Counted from the first letter of the stretch, positions 1 through 9,173 are shown. The stretch: 64,000 nt of DNA from Actinomycetospora straminea (GCF_028737255.1 NZ_JAQZAN010000002.1:372001-436000), one strand, 5' to 3'. Numbers and translations: made by a program. Notes: a model not told the origin generated them from the letters alone.

Positions 1-2
1 AG

Positions 3-1145
3 TCGTGGTCGCGCGTCTCGGACATGGAGTTCCACCGCTGGTACGCGACGCTGACACCGATGTCCGACGGCCGGGTGCTGACGACCGCCGGGCTCGACGG
101 GGTCGGTGAGGTCCTCGCCGGGCAGACCGAGGTCTTCGACCCGACGACGAACGCCTTCACCGAGCGCCAGGACCTGCAGCACTACTTCCCGACCTACCCG
201 GCGATCTTCGAGACGGCGCGGGCGGGGCGGATGGTCTACACGGGCGCCAACGCCGGCTACGGGCCGGCCGACCAGGGCCGCGAGCCCGGCTTCTGGGACC
301 TCGACACCGGCGCCTTCACCGCGATCCCGGGCCTGCGCGACCCCGACCTGCTCGAGACGGCGGGCTCGGCGTTCATCGGCCCCGTCAACGATCAGGAGAT
401 GGCCGTCGTGGGCGGCGGCGGGGTCGGCGAGAGCCCCCGCTCCACCGGACGGATCGACTACCTCGACCTCACCGACCCGGCGCCCCACTTCACGCCGGGC
501 CCGGTGCTGCCCGAGGGCGTGCGGTACCCGAACCTCGTCGACCTGCCCGACGACACCCTGCTGATCTCGGGCGGCTCGCGGGACTACCGCGGCAAGGGCG
601 GCACCAACAACCACATCGCCCGCCTGCTCCACCCCGACACCGGTGCGCTGACCCCTGCCGCCGACCCGGCCGTCGGGCGCGACTACCACACCGAAGCGCT
701 GCTGCTGCCCGACGGCCGCGTGCTCACGGCCGGCTCGGATCCGCTGTTCGACGACGAGCAGAACCTCGTCCCGGGCACCTTCGAGCAGCGCATCGAGATC
801 TACAGCCCGCCGTACCTGTTCCGGGGGGCGCGCCCGACGATCACCGCGGCCCCGCCGACCCTCGCCCGCGACCAGACCGCGACCGTCCCGACCCCCGACG
901 CCGGGCACGTCCGCGCCGCCCGGCTGATCAAGGCGTCGACCGCGACCCACGTGACCACCACCGACATGCGCTCGGTGGCCCTGGACGTCGGCCCCGCCGC
1001 CGGCGGGGTGTCGGTGCACGTGCCCGAGAACCCGGCGCTCACCCCGCCCGGGCCGTACATGCTCTTCCTCGTCGACGACCGGGGCGTGCCGTCGGAGGCA
1101 AGGATGGTGACCGTGGGCCCGGGCCGCCGGGCGCTGCCGGACTGA
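3..1145 (+). CDS. Galactose-oxidase-like mononuclear copper oxidase, C-terminal part (5' end outside window)
   Basis: The reading frame is open to the left edge, and the codons before the first ATG at 24 (reading SWSRVSD) continue the same fold, so the gene starts upstream of the window. What remains is kelch-type propeller sequence with DGRVL repeats, then a DUF1929 immunoglobulin-like C-terminal domain. Copper-site residues of galactose oxidase/GlxA enzymes can be recognised: Tyr-His in GRDYHTEALLLPDGR, a Tyr in NAGYGP, and the C-terminal His in STATHVTTTDMR. The family oxidises primary alcohols or aldehydes to give H2O2, usually outside the cell; in Streptomyces GlxA acts in glycan deposition. 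The Cys partner of the Tyr-Cys cofactor would lie upstream and is not visible, so activity cannot be confirmed. Confidence 0.85.
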   Translation, partial: SWSRVSDMEFHRWYATLTPMSDGRVLTTAGLDGVGEVLAGQTEVFDPTTNAFTERQDLQHYFPTYPAIFETARAGRMVYTGANAGYGPADQGREPGFWDLDTGAFTAIPGLRDPDLLETAGSAFIGPVNDQEMAVVGGGGVGESPRSTGRIDYLDLTDPAPHFTPGPVLPEGVRYPNLVDLPDDTLLISGGSRDYRGKGGTNNHIARLLHPDTGALTPAADPAVGRDYHTEALLLPDGRVLTAGSDPLFDDEQNLVPGTFEQRIEIYSPPYLFRGARPTITAAPPTLARDQTATVPTPDAGHVRAARLIKASTATHVTTTDMRSVALDVGPAAGGVSVHVPENPALTPPGPYMLFLVDDRGVPSEARMVTVGPGRRALPD

Positions 1146-1164
1146 AGTCGTGCGCTTCGCGCTG

Positions 1165-1204
1165 GTGAGCAGAAAGGAGTGCTGGAGCACTCCTTTCTGC
1201 TCAC
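1165..1204. terminator. Bidirectional hairpin between convergent genes
   Basis: A perfect 19-bp inverted repeat (arms 1165-1183 and 1186-1204, two-base centre) fills the gap between the copper oxidase stop and the convergent siderophore-interacting gene. There is no T tract, as is usual for high-GC actinobacterial terminators. Confidence 0.75.
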
Positions 1205-1211
1205 GAGCGCG

Positions 1212-2036
1212 TCAGCGCACCGGGGCCCGCTTCTCCGCCTGGAACGTGTCCTCGTCGACGCCGCGGCGCCAGTAGCCGGAGATCGACAGCCACGCGCGGT
1301 CGAGCCCGCGCTCGTCGAGGAGGTGGCCGCGCAGGGCCTTCACGTCGCCGGTCTCGCCGTGCACGAACGCGTGGACCGTGCCGGCGGGCCAGGCGGCGGC
1401 GCGGACGGTCGCGACGAGGTCCTCGCCGGCGTCGCGGTGCAGCCAGCGCAGGGTGAGGTCGCCGGCCGTCGGGAGCGGGAGCTCGTCGTCGGGGCCGTCG
1501 ACCTGCACGTACGCGTGGACCGGCACCCCGGGCGCCACGCGCTCGAGGGCCGCGGCGATCGCGGGCAGCGCGGCCTCGTCGCCGACGAGCACGTGCGCGT
1601 CGGCCTCCGGCGACGGCGCGTAGGCCCCGCCCGGCCCCATCAGCGTGATCTCGTCGCCCGGCGCCGCCGCGAGCGCCCAGGGGCCGGCGACGCCGGTGTC
1701 GCCGTGGACGACGAAGTCGATCGCCATCTCGCCGGCGGCGTGGTCGAGCGCGCGGATCGTGTAGGTCCGCACGATCGGCCAGTCCTCGCGGGGCATCGCC
1801 TCGCGGATGGCCGCCACGTCGAACGGCGTCGGGTAGGCGACGCCGGGGCGCGGGAAGGCGAGCTTGACGTACTTGTCGGTGAACCCGTTGTCGACGACAC
1901 CGTCGATGCCCGGACCGCCGAGCACCACGCGCACCAGGTGCGGCGTGAGCCGTTCGGTGCGCAGCACGCGCAGCCGGTGGCCCGGCCCGCCCTTGCCGCG
2001 ACGGGGAGCGGGGGCCTGGGTGTCGGGAGCAGCCAT
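1212..2036 (-). CDS. Siderophore-interacting protein (FAD-dependent ferric-siderophore reductase)
   Basis: The 274-residue product has the layout of the ViuB/SIP family. An N-terminal FAD-binding barrel contains the RTYTIR flavin motif near residue 100, and the C-terminal SIP domain ends with SGYWRRGVDEDTFQAEK, the typical GYWR signature. Such enzymes reduce Fe(III)-siderophore in the cytoplasm to release Fe(II), using NAD(P)H or ferredoxin. The ATG at 2036 follows a possible DtxR/IdeR box at 2054-2072, so control by iron is likely. The gene runs in the same direction as leuD, but the 32-bp gap and the iron box suggest its own promoter. It converges on the copper oxidase across a strong hairpin. 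Confidence 0.9.
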   Translation of the reverse strand: MAAPDTQAPAPRRGKGGPGHRLRVLRTERLTPHLVRVVLGGPGIDGVVDNGFTDKYVKLAFPRPGVAYPTPFDVAAIREAMPREDWPIVRTYTIRALDHAAGEMAIDFVVHGDTGVAGPWALAAAPGDEITLMGPGGAYAPSPEADAHVLVGDEAALPAIAAALERVAPGVPVHAYVQVDGPDDELPLPTAGDLTLRWLHRDAGEDLVATVRAAAWPAGTVHAFVHGETGDVKALRGHLLDERGLDRAWLSISGYWRRGVDEDTFQAEKRAPVR

Positions 2037-2053
2037 GCCCCCGACCCTACCCC

Positions 2054-2072
2054 GCGACTTAGGCGACCCTAA
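2054..2072 (-). promoter_or_regulatory. Candidate IdeR/DtxR iron box for the siderophore-interacting gene
   Basis: The sequence TTAGGCGACCCTAA (2059-2072) matches 12 of the last 14 positions of the 19-bp DtxR-family consensus TTAGGTTAGGCTAACCTAA; the outer five bases do not match. It lies 18-36 bases upstream of the ATG at 2036 and overlaps the leuD stop codon. The position suits repression of an iron-uptake gene. Assigned by eye only. Confidence 0.45.
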
Positions 2073-2662
2073 GTAGCGAGGGTCACCGGCTTGTGCGCCG
2101 GCCGCCCGGCCTCGTACGCGTCGATGTCCTCGGCGTGGCGCAGCGTCAGGTCGATGTCGTCGAGGCCCTCCATCAGCCGCCAGCGCGTGTACTCGTCGAT
2201 CGTGAACCGCACCGTCAGGTCGTCGGCGGTGATCGTGCAGGCCTCGAGGTCGACGGTGAGCTCCAGGCCCGGTCGCTGCTCGATCTTCTTCCAGAGCAGC
2301 TCGACGTCGGACTGCTCGACGGTCGCCGCGAGCAGGCCCGCCTTCGACGAGTTGCCCTTGAAGATCTCGCCGAAGCGCGACGAGACGACGACCCGGAAGC
2401 CGTAGTCCAGGAGCGCCCAGACGGCGTGCTCGCGTGACGACCCGGTGCCGAAGTCCGACCCCGCGACCAGCACGGACCCCCGCGAGTAGGGCTCGGTGTT
2501 GAGCACGAACGACGGGTCGGCGCGCCAGGAGGCGAACAGGCCGTCCTCGAACCCCGTGCGCGTCACGCGCTTGAGGTAGACGGCCGGGATGATCTGATCG
2601 GTGTCGACGTTCGACATGCGCAGAGGCGTGCCGATGCCGGTGTGGGTGGTGAAGGCGTCCAT
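2069..2662 (-). CDS. leuD: 3-isopropylmalate dehydratase small subunit
   Basis: The 197-residue product begins [22 protein letters not shown] and carries [14 protein letters not shown] and [17 protein letters not shown], the swivelling aconitase-fold domain of LeuD. Its length is normal. With LeuC it isomerises 2-isopropylmalate to 3-isopropylmalate in leucine biosynthesis in the cytoplasm. It follows leuC by 13 bases, so the two form one operon. The divergent IclR-family regulator upstream of leuC is the likely controller. Confidence 0.97.
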   Translation of the reverse strand: MDAFTTHTGIGTPLRMSNVDTDQIIPAVYLKRVTRTGFEDGLFASWRADPSFVLNTEPYSRGSVLVAGSDFGTGSSREHAVWALLDYGFRVVVSSRFGEIFKGNSSKAGLLAATVEQSDVELLWKKIEQRPGLELTVDLEACTITADDLTVRFTIDEYTRWRLMEGLDDIDLTLRHAEDIDAYEAGRPAHKPVTLAT

Positions 2663-2675
2663 CTCGCAGTGCTCC

Positions 2676-4112
2676 TCAGGCGGGCTGCAGCGTGGTGGTG
2701 TCGGCCCGGTCGTCGACCAGGTCCTCGGGCGAGGAGAGCGTGCCGCGCACCGCGGTGGCCGCGGCGACCAGCGGCGAGACGAGGTGCGTGCGCCCGCCCT
2801 TGCCCTGCCGGCCCTGGAAGTTGCGGTTCGAGGTCGACGCGCACCGCTGTCCCGGGGAGAGCTGGTCGGGGTTCATCCCGAGGCACATCGAGCAGCCCGC
2901 GGAGCGCCACTCGGCGCCCGCCTCGGTGAACACGACGTCCAGGCCCTCGGCCTCGGCCTGCGCCTTGACCCGCATCGAGCCGGGGACGACGAGCATCTGC
3001 ACCGAGTCGGCGACCTGGTGGTGGCGCAGGATCTCCGCGGCGGCCCGGAGGTCCTCGATGCGCGCGTTGGTGCACGAGCCGAGGAAGACGACGTCGACGG
3101 CGATGTCGCGCAGCCGCGTGCCGGGCTCCAGGGCCATGTACTCCAGCGCCTTGCGCGTCGCGGCGGCGTCGTCGTCGTCCATCGTCGCCGGGTCCGGGAC
3201 GGACTCGCCCAGCGGCAGGCCCTGGCCGGGGTTGGTGCCCCAGGTGACGAACGGGGTGAGCGCATCGGCGTCGACGTGGACGACCGCGTCGAACTCGGCG
3301 TCGTCGTCGGTGCGCAGCTCGCGCCAGGCCGCGACGGCGGCGTCCCACTGCTCGCCCTTCGGCGCGTGGGGACGGTCGCGCAGGTAGGCGAAGGTGGTCT
3401 CGTCCGGCGCGACCATGCCGGCGCGCCCGCCCGCCTCGATCGACATGTTGCACATGGTCATGCGGGCTTCCATCGACATCTGCCGCACGGCCTCGCCGCG
3501 GTACTCGAGCACGTAGCCCGCGCCGCCGCCGGTGCCGATCTGGGCGATGACCGCGAGGATGACGTCCTTGCTGGTCACGCCCGGGCGCAACGTCCCGGAG
3601 ATCTCGATCGCCATCGTCTTGAACGGCCGCAGCGGCAGCGTCTGGGTGGCGAGGACGTGCTCGACCTCGGACGTGCCGATCCCGAACGCGAGCGCCCCGA
3701 ACGCGCCGTGGGTGGAGGTGTGCGAGTCGCCGCAGACCACCGTCGTGCCCGGCTGCGTCAGGCCCTGCTCCGGGCCGATCATGTGGACGATCCCCTGGTC
3801 CTGCGTGCCCATGGGGAACAGGCGCACCCCGAAGTCCTCGCAGTTGCGCCGCAGCGTCGACACCTGGGTCGCCGAGGTCTCGTCGGCGATCGGCAGGTGG
3901 AGGTCCTTGGTGGGGACGTTGTGGTCCTCGGTGGCGAGCGTCAGGTCGGTGCGGCGCACGCGCCGGCCCGCCAGGCGCAGGCCGTCGAACGCCTGCGGGC
4001 TCGTGACCTCGTGGACGAGGTGGAGGTCGATGTAGAGGAGGTCCGGTTCCTGACCCTCACCGCGCCGGACCACGTGCTGGTCCCAGACCTTCTCCGCGAG
4101 CGTGCGTCCCAC
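2676..4112 (-). CDS. leuC: 3-isopropylmalate dehydratase large subunit
   Basis: I place the start at GTG 4112 because the protein then reads [15 protein letters not shown], the conserved LeuC beginning, and a GAGGAGG site lies just upstream; the frame stays open for 16 more codons that look non-coding. The 478-residue protein shows the three [4Fe-4S] cysteines expected in this family: Cys347 in [11 protein letters not shown], and Cys407 and Cys410 in [10 protein letters not shown]. It is the catalytic subunit paired with LeuD in leucine synthesis. The promoter is shared with the divergent LtbR-like gene at 4228. Confidence 0.97.
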   Translation of the reverse strand: MGRTLAEKVWDQHVVRRGEGQEPDLLYIDLHLVHEVTSPQAFDGLRLAGRRVRRTDLTLATEDHNVPTKDLHLPIADETSATQVSTLRRNCEDFGVRLFPMGTQDQGIVHMIGPEQGLTQPGTTVVCGDSHTSTHGAFGALAFGIGTSEVEHVLATQTLPLRPFKTMAIEISGTLRPGVTSKDVILAVIAQIGTGGGAGYVLEYRGEAVRQMSMEARMTMCNMSIEAGGRAGMVAPDETTFAYLRDRPHAPKGEQWDAAVAAWRELRTDDDAEFDAVVHVDADALTPFVTWGTNPGQGLPLGESVPDPATMDDDDAAATRKALEYMALEPGTRLRDIAVDVVFLGSCTNARIEDLRAAAEILRHHQVADSVQMLVVPGSMRVKAQAEAEGLDVVFTEAGAEWRSAGCSMCLGMNPDQLSPGQRCASTSNRNFQGRQGKGGRTHLVSPLVAAATAVRGTLSSPEDLVDDRADTTTLQPA

Positions 4113-4227
4113 TCTTCCGCCTCCTCGATCCCGGTGACGAGGAGACGACACCCAGCGCATCCGTCGCGCTGCCGTGCCGTCCCCGCACCTGGGTCTTTCT
4201 CACATCTTGGGACTACGATGTCGTCCT
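4113..4227. promoter_or_regulatory. Divergent promoter region leuCD / ltbR-like regulator
   Basis: This 115-bp gap separates leuC from the IclR-family gene. In corynebacteria and Streptomyces the LtbR/NdgR protein binds in the equivalent gap. A weak dyad, CATC-N10-GATG (4203-4220), is the only symmetric element I see near the regulator start; I do not assign it firmly. Confidence 0.5.
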
Positions 4228-4923
4228 GTGGGACAGGGTAGCGGTATCGGCGTGCTCGACAAGGCGGTGGTCGTCCTCCGGGCGGCCGCGGCCACGCCGT
4301 GCACCCTCGGCGAGCTCTGCGAGCGCACCGGCCTGCCCCGCGCGACGGCCCACCGGCTCGCCGTCGGCCTCGAGGCGCACCGGCTGCTGGCCCGCGACCC
4401 CGACGGCCGCTGGCGGCCCGGCCCCGCACTCGGCGAGCTCGCCCACGGCCACGGCGACCCGCTGCTCACGGCCGCCGAGGAGGTCCTGCCGCAGCTGCGC
4501 GACCTCACCGGCGAGAGCGTGCAGCTCTACCGGCGCGACGGCCTCGACCCCACCGCGCGTGTCTGCGTCGCCGCCGCCGAGCCGGCGAGCGGCCTGCGCG
4601 ACACGGTGCCGGTCGGCGTGCGTGTGTCGATGACCGCGGGCTCCGGCGCCAAGATCCTGGCGGCGTGGTCGCGGGACCGGACCGCGTTCCCCGACACGGT
4701 GCTCGACGAGGTCCGCCGCCGCGGCTGGGCCCAGAGCGTCGCCGAGCGCGAGGCGGGCGTGGCCAGCGTGTCCGCCCCCGTCCGCGACGCCACCGGCGCG
4801 GTGATCGCCGCCGTGTCGGTGTCGGGCCCGGTCGACCGGATCGGCCGCCGGCCCGGGGCGCGCTGGGCCGACGCGCTGCTCGCGGCGGCCCGGCAGCTCG
4901 AGGGCCTCGTGGCGGCGCGCTGA
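4228..4923 (+). CDS. ltbR: IclR-family regulator of leucine biosynthesis (LtbR/NdgR-like)
   Basis: The start is set at GTG 4228, giving VGQGSGIGVLDKAVVVLRA, the usual first residues of this subfamily; the upstream in-frame ATG at 4174 would add a tail of no known type. The 231-residue protein has an N-terminal winged helix (TLGELCERTGLPRATAHRLAVGLEAHRLL) and an IclR effector domain. LtbR of Corynebacterium and NdgR of Streptomyces repress leuB and leuCD. Position divergent from leuCD is the classic arrangement, which strongly supports this identity. The short effector domain (about 150 residues) is also typical. Confidence 0.9.
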   Translation: MGQGSGIGVLDKAVVVLRAAAATPCTLGELCERTGLPRATAHRLAVGLEAHRLLARDPDGRWRPGPALGELAHGHGDPLLTAAEEVLPQLRDLTGESVQLYRRDGLDPTARVCVAAAEPASGLRDTVPVGVRVSMTAGSGAKILAAWSRDRTAFPDTVLDEVRRRGWAQSVAEREAGVASVSAPVRDATGAVIAAVSVSGPVDRIGRRPGARWADALLAAARQLEGLVAAR

Positions 4924-4941
4924 GGTCGTCAGCATCCGGAC

Positions 4942-4962
4942 TGTTCGGCTGCCTGCCGAACA
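4942..4962 (+). terminator. Hairpin after the LtbR-like gene
   Basis: TGTTCGGC and GCCGAACA form a perfect 8-bp inverted repeat with a five-base loop, 18 bases after the stop codon. It probably ends the regulator transcript. A second short dyad, GGGTTACCC, follows and may belong to the promoter of the next gene. Confidence 0.5.
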
Positions 4963-5020
4963 CGGTAGGGTTACCCCATCCGAGTGAGACCTGCGCCACG
5001 CCGTCGATCAGGGGGTCCGG

Positions 5021-5209
5021 ATGTACCTGGGCGAGCCCGTCCGTGTCCTGCACGTCGAGCCGGTGGTGAGCCCGGTGCCCGACGGCGACTTCCCCGAGGT
5101 CGCCGCCGCCCTGCCGGAGCCGCGGCCCCGCCCGACGCCACGGCGGGGCGCGGGGGTGCCGCCGGCCCGCCGGGGGCGCCCGCGGCCGACACCGATCACC
5201 GGCGCCTGA
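5021..5209 (+). CDS. Small proline-rich protein of unknown function
   Basis: The 62-residue product begins MYLGEPVRVLHVEPVV and then becomes rich in proline and arginine. I do not recognise the family. The folded-looking first 20 residues and the 7-base gap to the next gene, read in the same direction, argue that it is real and co-expressed with the gene at 5217. No signal peptide or membrane segment is visible. Confidence 0.55.
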   Translation: MYLGEPVRVLHVEPVVSPVPDGDFPEVAAALPEPRPRPTPRRGAGVPPARRGRPRPTPITGA

Positions 5210-5216
5210 CGCCGGG

Positions 5217-5897
5217 GTGACCGCTCCGGACCTCGCCACACCCGTCGGCGGTTGGCGGGTCTGGCGCCTGGGCGCCGACGACGACGGCCCGGTCCTCGAG
5301 TCGCCCCTCGCCGCAGCCTCCTGGACCCCGCGCACCGCGGTCACGGCGGTGTGCCACCGCGGCTGTGGCGACGCCCCGGCGTGGGGCTGCTCCTGCGGGC
5401 TCTACGCCGTCGACGACCCGCGCCGGCTCGTGGGCGGGCTCCTGCACCACGGCATCCTCGGGTGCACCGCGCTGTGGGGACGCGTCGTCGAGCACGGCGA
5501 CGGCTGGCGCGGGGAGCACTCGTACCCGCTCGTGCTGTTCGTGCCGTCCCCCGACGACGAGGTCCTGGGCGTGCCGGTCGGGGCGCTCACGGTCGAGCAG
5601 GCCCGCCGGGCGGTGCTGCGGGCCGCCCGCGCGCGCCGCGTGTCGGGGCTCGGCGAGACGCTGGGCGACGCCCTGCGACGTCGCTACGCGGTGCCCGTCC
5701 ACGTGCTGCCCGTGAGCTCACCCGGTGCGTTCGCGGGGCACGCCGTCGGAGCCCTCGCCGGGCGGGTGCGCGACGAGTGCGTGCGGGGCCTCGCCGCCCG
5801 CCGCCTCGGCGACCGCGTGGCGGCGGCCCGGCTGGATCGGGCCGTCGACCGGCTGCTCGAGGGCCTGCGCCCCGACCTCCCGCCGCTCCCGGCGTGA
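5217..5897 (+). CDS. Unknown actinobacterial protein with Cys-rich CSCGLYA motif
   Basis: The 226-residue product starts at GTG 5217. It has CHRGCGDAPAWGCSCGLYAV near residues 43-62, a C-x3-C-x8-C-x-C pattern found in many uncharacterised actinobacterial proteins, followed by an alpha/beta region and a basic helical tail. The cysteines could bind metal, but no function is known to me. It seems to form a two-gene operon with the small protein before it. It converges on the DUF3040 gene with only nine bases between the stops. Confidence 0.75.
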   Translation: MTAPDLATPVGGWRVWRLGADDDGPVLESPLAAASWTPRTAVTAVCHRGCGDAPAWGCSCGLYAVDDPRRLVGGLLHHGILGCTALWGRVVEHGDGWRGEHSYPLVLFVPSPDDEVLGVPVGALTVEQARRAVLRAARARRVSGLGETLGDALRRRYAVPVHVLPVSSPGAFAGHAVGALAGRVRDECVRGLAARRLGDRVAAARLDRAVDRLLEGLRPDLPPLPA

Positions 5898-5906
5898 GAC
5901 CCGCGG

Positions 5907-6194
5907 TCAGACCCGCGGCGGGCGCTCGGAGCCGGGACGGATCGACCCCGGACGGCGCCAGTGCCACAGGGCCAGCGGGACCGCCGAGGTCAGGATGAGC
6001 AGGAGGCCGTGCCCGACCGGGCCCAGCGACGCCAGCCCCAGCCCGAACAGGACGCCGAGCACCAGCACGGCGACCGCCCGCCAGTACGAGCGTCGCTCGT
6101 CCTTGGTCCGGGCCAGGCGGGCCAGCCCGGGATCGCTGGCCTCGATCTGCCGCTCGATGTCGGCCAGGATGCGTTGCTCTCGTTCGTCGAGCAC
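5907..6194 (-). CDS. DUF3040 small membrane protein
   Basis: The 95-residue product begins MLDEREQRILADIERQIEASDPGLA, the conserved start of DUF3040, and has two hydrophobic segments near residues 40-75. The family is widespread in actinobacteria and has no known role. Translation starts at GTG 6194 behind GGGGGTCTCCTG. The 240 bases upstream to 6434 contain no further gene that I can support. Confidence 0.85.
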   Translation of the reverse strand: MLDEREQRILADIERQIEASDPGLARLARTKDERRSYWRAVAVLVLGVLFGLGLASLGPVGHGLLLILTSAVPLALWHWRRPGSIRPGSERPPRV

Positions 6195-6434
6195 CAGGAG
6201 ACCCCCTCGGCGTGCCGCCGGCGACCGGACGCCGACGTGGGTTGACGGGCCGTGGTCGCCGGATCACCCGGCGAATTGCCGGGCGTGGAGCAGGCGAAAC
6301 GGCGGGACGACGACGTCACGTCGAGACGTCGCTCGGTGTCGGCGACCGGGTTCCCGCACGGGGCGGGCGGACCGGAGGGCCGGTCGGCCCGTCGGGTTCC
6401 CGGTCGCGGCGGTCGCGCGCCGCTCGGCGGACGC

Positions 6435-7925
6435 TCACGACCGCCCGCCGTCGGCGGAGCCGGACCCGACCCTGCCTCGCCCGACCCCGCTGTCCTCGTC
6501 GATCCGCGGGATCGGGAAGGACGGGTGGGTCGGGAGCCGGTCGGCCGGCGAGTCCGCGGGCGCGGCGTCGCCCCGGCGGGTCCGGCGGGGTGCGGGGACG
6601 TCGCCGGTGCGGGGCGCCGGTGGGGAGGACGCCACCGGCAGCGCGCCCGTCCACCCGAACTGCTCGCTGTGGATGCGCCCGGGCGGCACGCCGAGCTGGT
6701 CGAGCGCCGCGAGGGTGCCCGAGAGCAGCGACGGCGGCCCGCACACGTAGTACTCGAGGCGGCCGCGGGCGCGCGGGAGCACCTCGGCGAGCAGGTCGGC
6801 GTCGACCCGCCGGCCCGCGGTGCGCAGGATCTCCAGGTCGAGACGGCGCGCCAGCACCTCGAGCTCCGGCCCGAACAGCGGCTGGTCGGGCCGCTCGGCG
6901 AGCACGAGGCGGTGCAGGCGGCGGTCGCCGCGCTCGGCGAGCGTGCGCAACATGCTCATCATCGGCGTGATCCCGACACCGCCCGCGACGAGGACGAGCC
7001 CGTCGACCCGGTCCGGCGTCTCCGGGGTGAAGCTGCCGTGCGGGCCGTCGAGCCAGACCTTGCGGCCGGGCTCCATCCGGGCCAGCGCGCGGGTGAAGTC
7101 GCCGGTCGCGCGGACGGTCAGCTCGAGGCGGTCGGTGAGCTCGGCGCTCGACGCGATGGTGAACGGGTGCTCCTGCACGCCCACGGCGCGCCGGTGCAGG
7201 CGCAGCCACACGAACTGCCCGGGCGCGAAGCGCAGGCCGCGGCGCCGGAACACCGGCGTGAGCGCCAGCGTCGCCACCTCCGGACCCTCGTGGCGCACGC
7301 CGTAGACGACGTACGCGCCGCGCTGGGTGAACAGCGGCCGCCACACCCACCGGCGCGCGAGCACGGCGAGCAGCAGCAGGGCCAGCGCCGACAGCACGAC
7401 CCGCATCACCGGGTCCTCGAGGAGATCGCCCAGCCAGACCACGTGGAGGCCGGCGAGCAGGAGCGCGAGTGCGGCCGCGGCGACGTGCAGCCGCGCCCAC
7501 CACTCGTAGCGCGTGCCCCGCCGGCGGCCCCAGGAGGCCGCGCCCGCGAGCAGCAGCATGCCGGCGAAGGCGGCGTAGCCGAACTGGATGCCCAACGAGG
7601 CCGCGAAGGGGTTCAGGAGCTTCGGGCGCTCGATCACCGCGAGGCCGAGGTGGCCGCCCACCAGCGCCACCGCGGCCACGCCGAGCCACCGGTGCCCGCT
7701 CATCACCCGGTCGATCCCGAGCGCGGTGGTCAGCGACCGCAGGCGCGACGCCCCGACCGTGGTGACGACCACGAGGACGGTCGCGACCAGCCCCGTGAGG
7801 ACCACCCCGAGGTCCACCAGCTCGCCGGCCCCGACCCCGTGCCGGCCGACGAAGACCACCGCCGGTCCCACGAGGGCGACGACCGCGACCGCGGTCCACA
7901 GCGCACGTCTCGCCCGCTTCGACAC
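6435..7925 (-). CDS. Ferric-reductase-like transmembrane flavocytochrome
   Basis: The 496-residue protein has about six membrane segments in its first 210 residues, including His-bearing helices SGHRWLGVAAVALVGGHLGL and WARLHVAAAALALLLAGLHV, which would hold two haems. A cytoplasmic ferredoxin-NADP reductase module follows: the flavin motif HPFTIASS, the pyridine-nucleotide motif GGVGITPMMSML, and the C-terminal YYVCGPPSL. The tail after about residue 440 is low-complexity. The family passes electrons from NAD(P)H across the membrane to ferric iron, oxygen or a partner protein. No iron box is evident upstream, so its acceptor is uncertain. Confidence 0.88.
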   Translation of the reverse strand: MSKRARRALWTAVAVVALVGPAVVFVGRHGVGAGELVDLGVVLTGLVATVLVVVTTVGASRLRSLTTALGIDRVMSGHRWLGVAAVALVGGHLGLAVIERPKLLNPFAASLGIQFGYAAFAGMLLLAGAASWGRRRGTRYEWWARLHVAAAALALLLAGLHVVWLGDLLEDPVMRVVLSALALLLLAVLARRWVWRPLFTQRGAYVVYGVRHEGPEVATLALTPVFRRRGLRFAPGQFVWLRLHRRAVGVQEHPFTIASSAELTDRLELTVRATGDFTRALARMEPGRKVWLDGPHGSFTPETPDRVDGLVLVAGGVGITPMMSMLRTLAERGDRRLHRLVLAERPDQPLFGPELEVLARRLDLEILRTAGRRVDADLLAEVLPRARGRLEYYVCGPPSLLSGTLAALDQLGVPPGRIHSEQFGWTGALPVASSPPAPRTGDVPAPRRTRRGDAAPADSPADRLPTHPSFPIPRIDEDSGVGRGRVGSGSADGGRS

Positions 7926-8140
7926 GATCCGTGACCGTAGGGGCGCGGACGGTCGGCACCCGCCGCTCCTGAGAAGGGCGGATCGACGGGCGGGACGGGC
8001 GGGCGCCCGCGGTCGGTGAGCGCCGGTCGGCCGTGTCCTCGTTGCCCCGTTCGGACCATCAGGGCCCGGCGCCCGCCGGTGCGGCTCTCAGGGACCGCTC
8101 ACCGGCGTCCCGCTCGTCGCGGCCGGGTAGTCCACTCGTC

Positions 8141-9115
8141 GTGACCTCCCTCGTGACCGGATTCCTCCGCGGCACCGCCGCCGGCGCCGCGGGCACCACC
8201 GCGCTCAACGTCACCACCCAGGCCGACATGGCGCTGCGCGCACGGCCGGCGAGCGGCATGCCGACCGCGACGGTCTCGGCGCTCGCCGAGCAGGCCGACG
8301 TGGCGATCCCGGGCGCTCGCCGCGAGCGGCAACACCGCCTCGAGGGGCTCGGCGGTCTCGCCGGGACCGCGACGGGCGTGGCGGTCGGCGGTCTGGCCGG
8401 CGCCCTGCGCAGCGCCGGGGTGCGTCTCCCCGCCGTGATCGGCGCGCCGCTGCTCGGCGCCGCCGCGATGGTCGCCTCGGACCTGCCGACCGCACGCCTC
8501 GGCCTCACCGACCCCCGCCGCTGGGGCTCCGCGGACTGGGCCGCCGACGTCGTCCCCCACCTCGCCTACGGCGTCGCCACCCACGCCACGCTCGCCGCCA
8601 CCTTCCGCGCCGACGAGCGCGAGCGCGCCGAGCACCCCGAGGGCGCGCCGCGCTCGGCGACGGCGGGCTCGCTCCTGCGCGCGGCCGCGCTCGGCGCCGC
8701 GAACGGGGCGCGCAGCACGTTCGGTTCGGCGGCGCTGGCGTGGCGGGCGCGCCCGGGCGACCGCGGCGCGGTTGGCCTGCTCGGGAGCAGGGTCGGGCGG
8801 GGCGGGGCCACGCTCGCCGCCCTGGCCGAGGCGTCGGGTGACAAGCACCCCGCCGTCCCGCCCCGCACCGCCGCACCGGGCCTCGCGCCGCGCCTCGCCC
8901 TCGCGGCGGGTGGCGCGGGGGCGGCGGCGCGGCGCGACGGGCGCGAGGGCGGGCCCGGCGCGCTCGTCGCCACCGCCGCGGCGGTCGGGGCGGCCTTCGG
9001 CGGGCAGCGGCTGCGCGCGATCGCCGCCGACCGCTTCGGCTCCGACCTCCCCGGCGCGTTCGCCGAGGACGCGCTGGCCGCCGGGCTCGCGTGGTGGGGC
9101 GCCGGCCGCAGCTGA
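8141..9115 (+). CDS. DUF4126-like membrane protein
   Basis: I start the gene at GTG 8141 (VTSLVTGFLRGTAAGAAGTTALNVTT), because the open frame before it, from 8033, has no protein-like character. The 324-residue product is alanine- and glycine-rich with several weak membrane helices. Its second half, with ARSTFGSAALAWRARPG, a DKHP motif and an FAEDALAAGLAWWG end, resembles DUF4126. The first half looks like a separate small membrane domain with TTQADMALRARPASGMPTATV. The function is unknown. The 215 bases before it are a divergent promoter region shared with the flavocytochrome. Confidence 0.7.
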   Translation: MTSLVTGFLRGTAAGAAGTTALNVTTQADMALRARPASGMPTATVSALAEQADVAIPGARRERQHRLEGLGGLAGTATGVAVGGLAGALRSAGVRLPAVIGAPLLGAAAMVASDLPTARLGLTDPRRWGSADWAADVVPHLAYGVATHATLAATFRADERERAEHPEGAPRSATAGSLLRAAALGAANGARSTFGSAALAWRARPGDRGAVGLLGSRVGRGGATLAALAEASGDKHPAVPPRTAAPGLAPRLALAAGGAGAAARRDGREGGPGALVATAAAVGAAFGGQRLRAIAADRFGSDLPGAFAEDALAAGLAWWGAGRS

Positions 9116-9173
9116 TCAACAGGACGTGGTGCACCGCGCCGCGCCTCCCGCGGTGCACCACGTCCTGCTGATC
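9114..9173. terminator. Long bidirectional hairpin between convergent genes
   Basis: Two 25-base arms (9114-9138 and 9149-9173) pair with a single mismatch around a 10-base loop. The left arm begins inside the stop codon of the upstream gene, and the right arm ends 9 bases from the convergent gene's stop. Confidence 0.75.

Noticed and set aside
8033-8140. N-terminal extension of the DUF4126-like protein
   Set aside because: These residues are Pro/Ser/Arg-rich without homology; GTG 8141 starts the folded-looking part.
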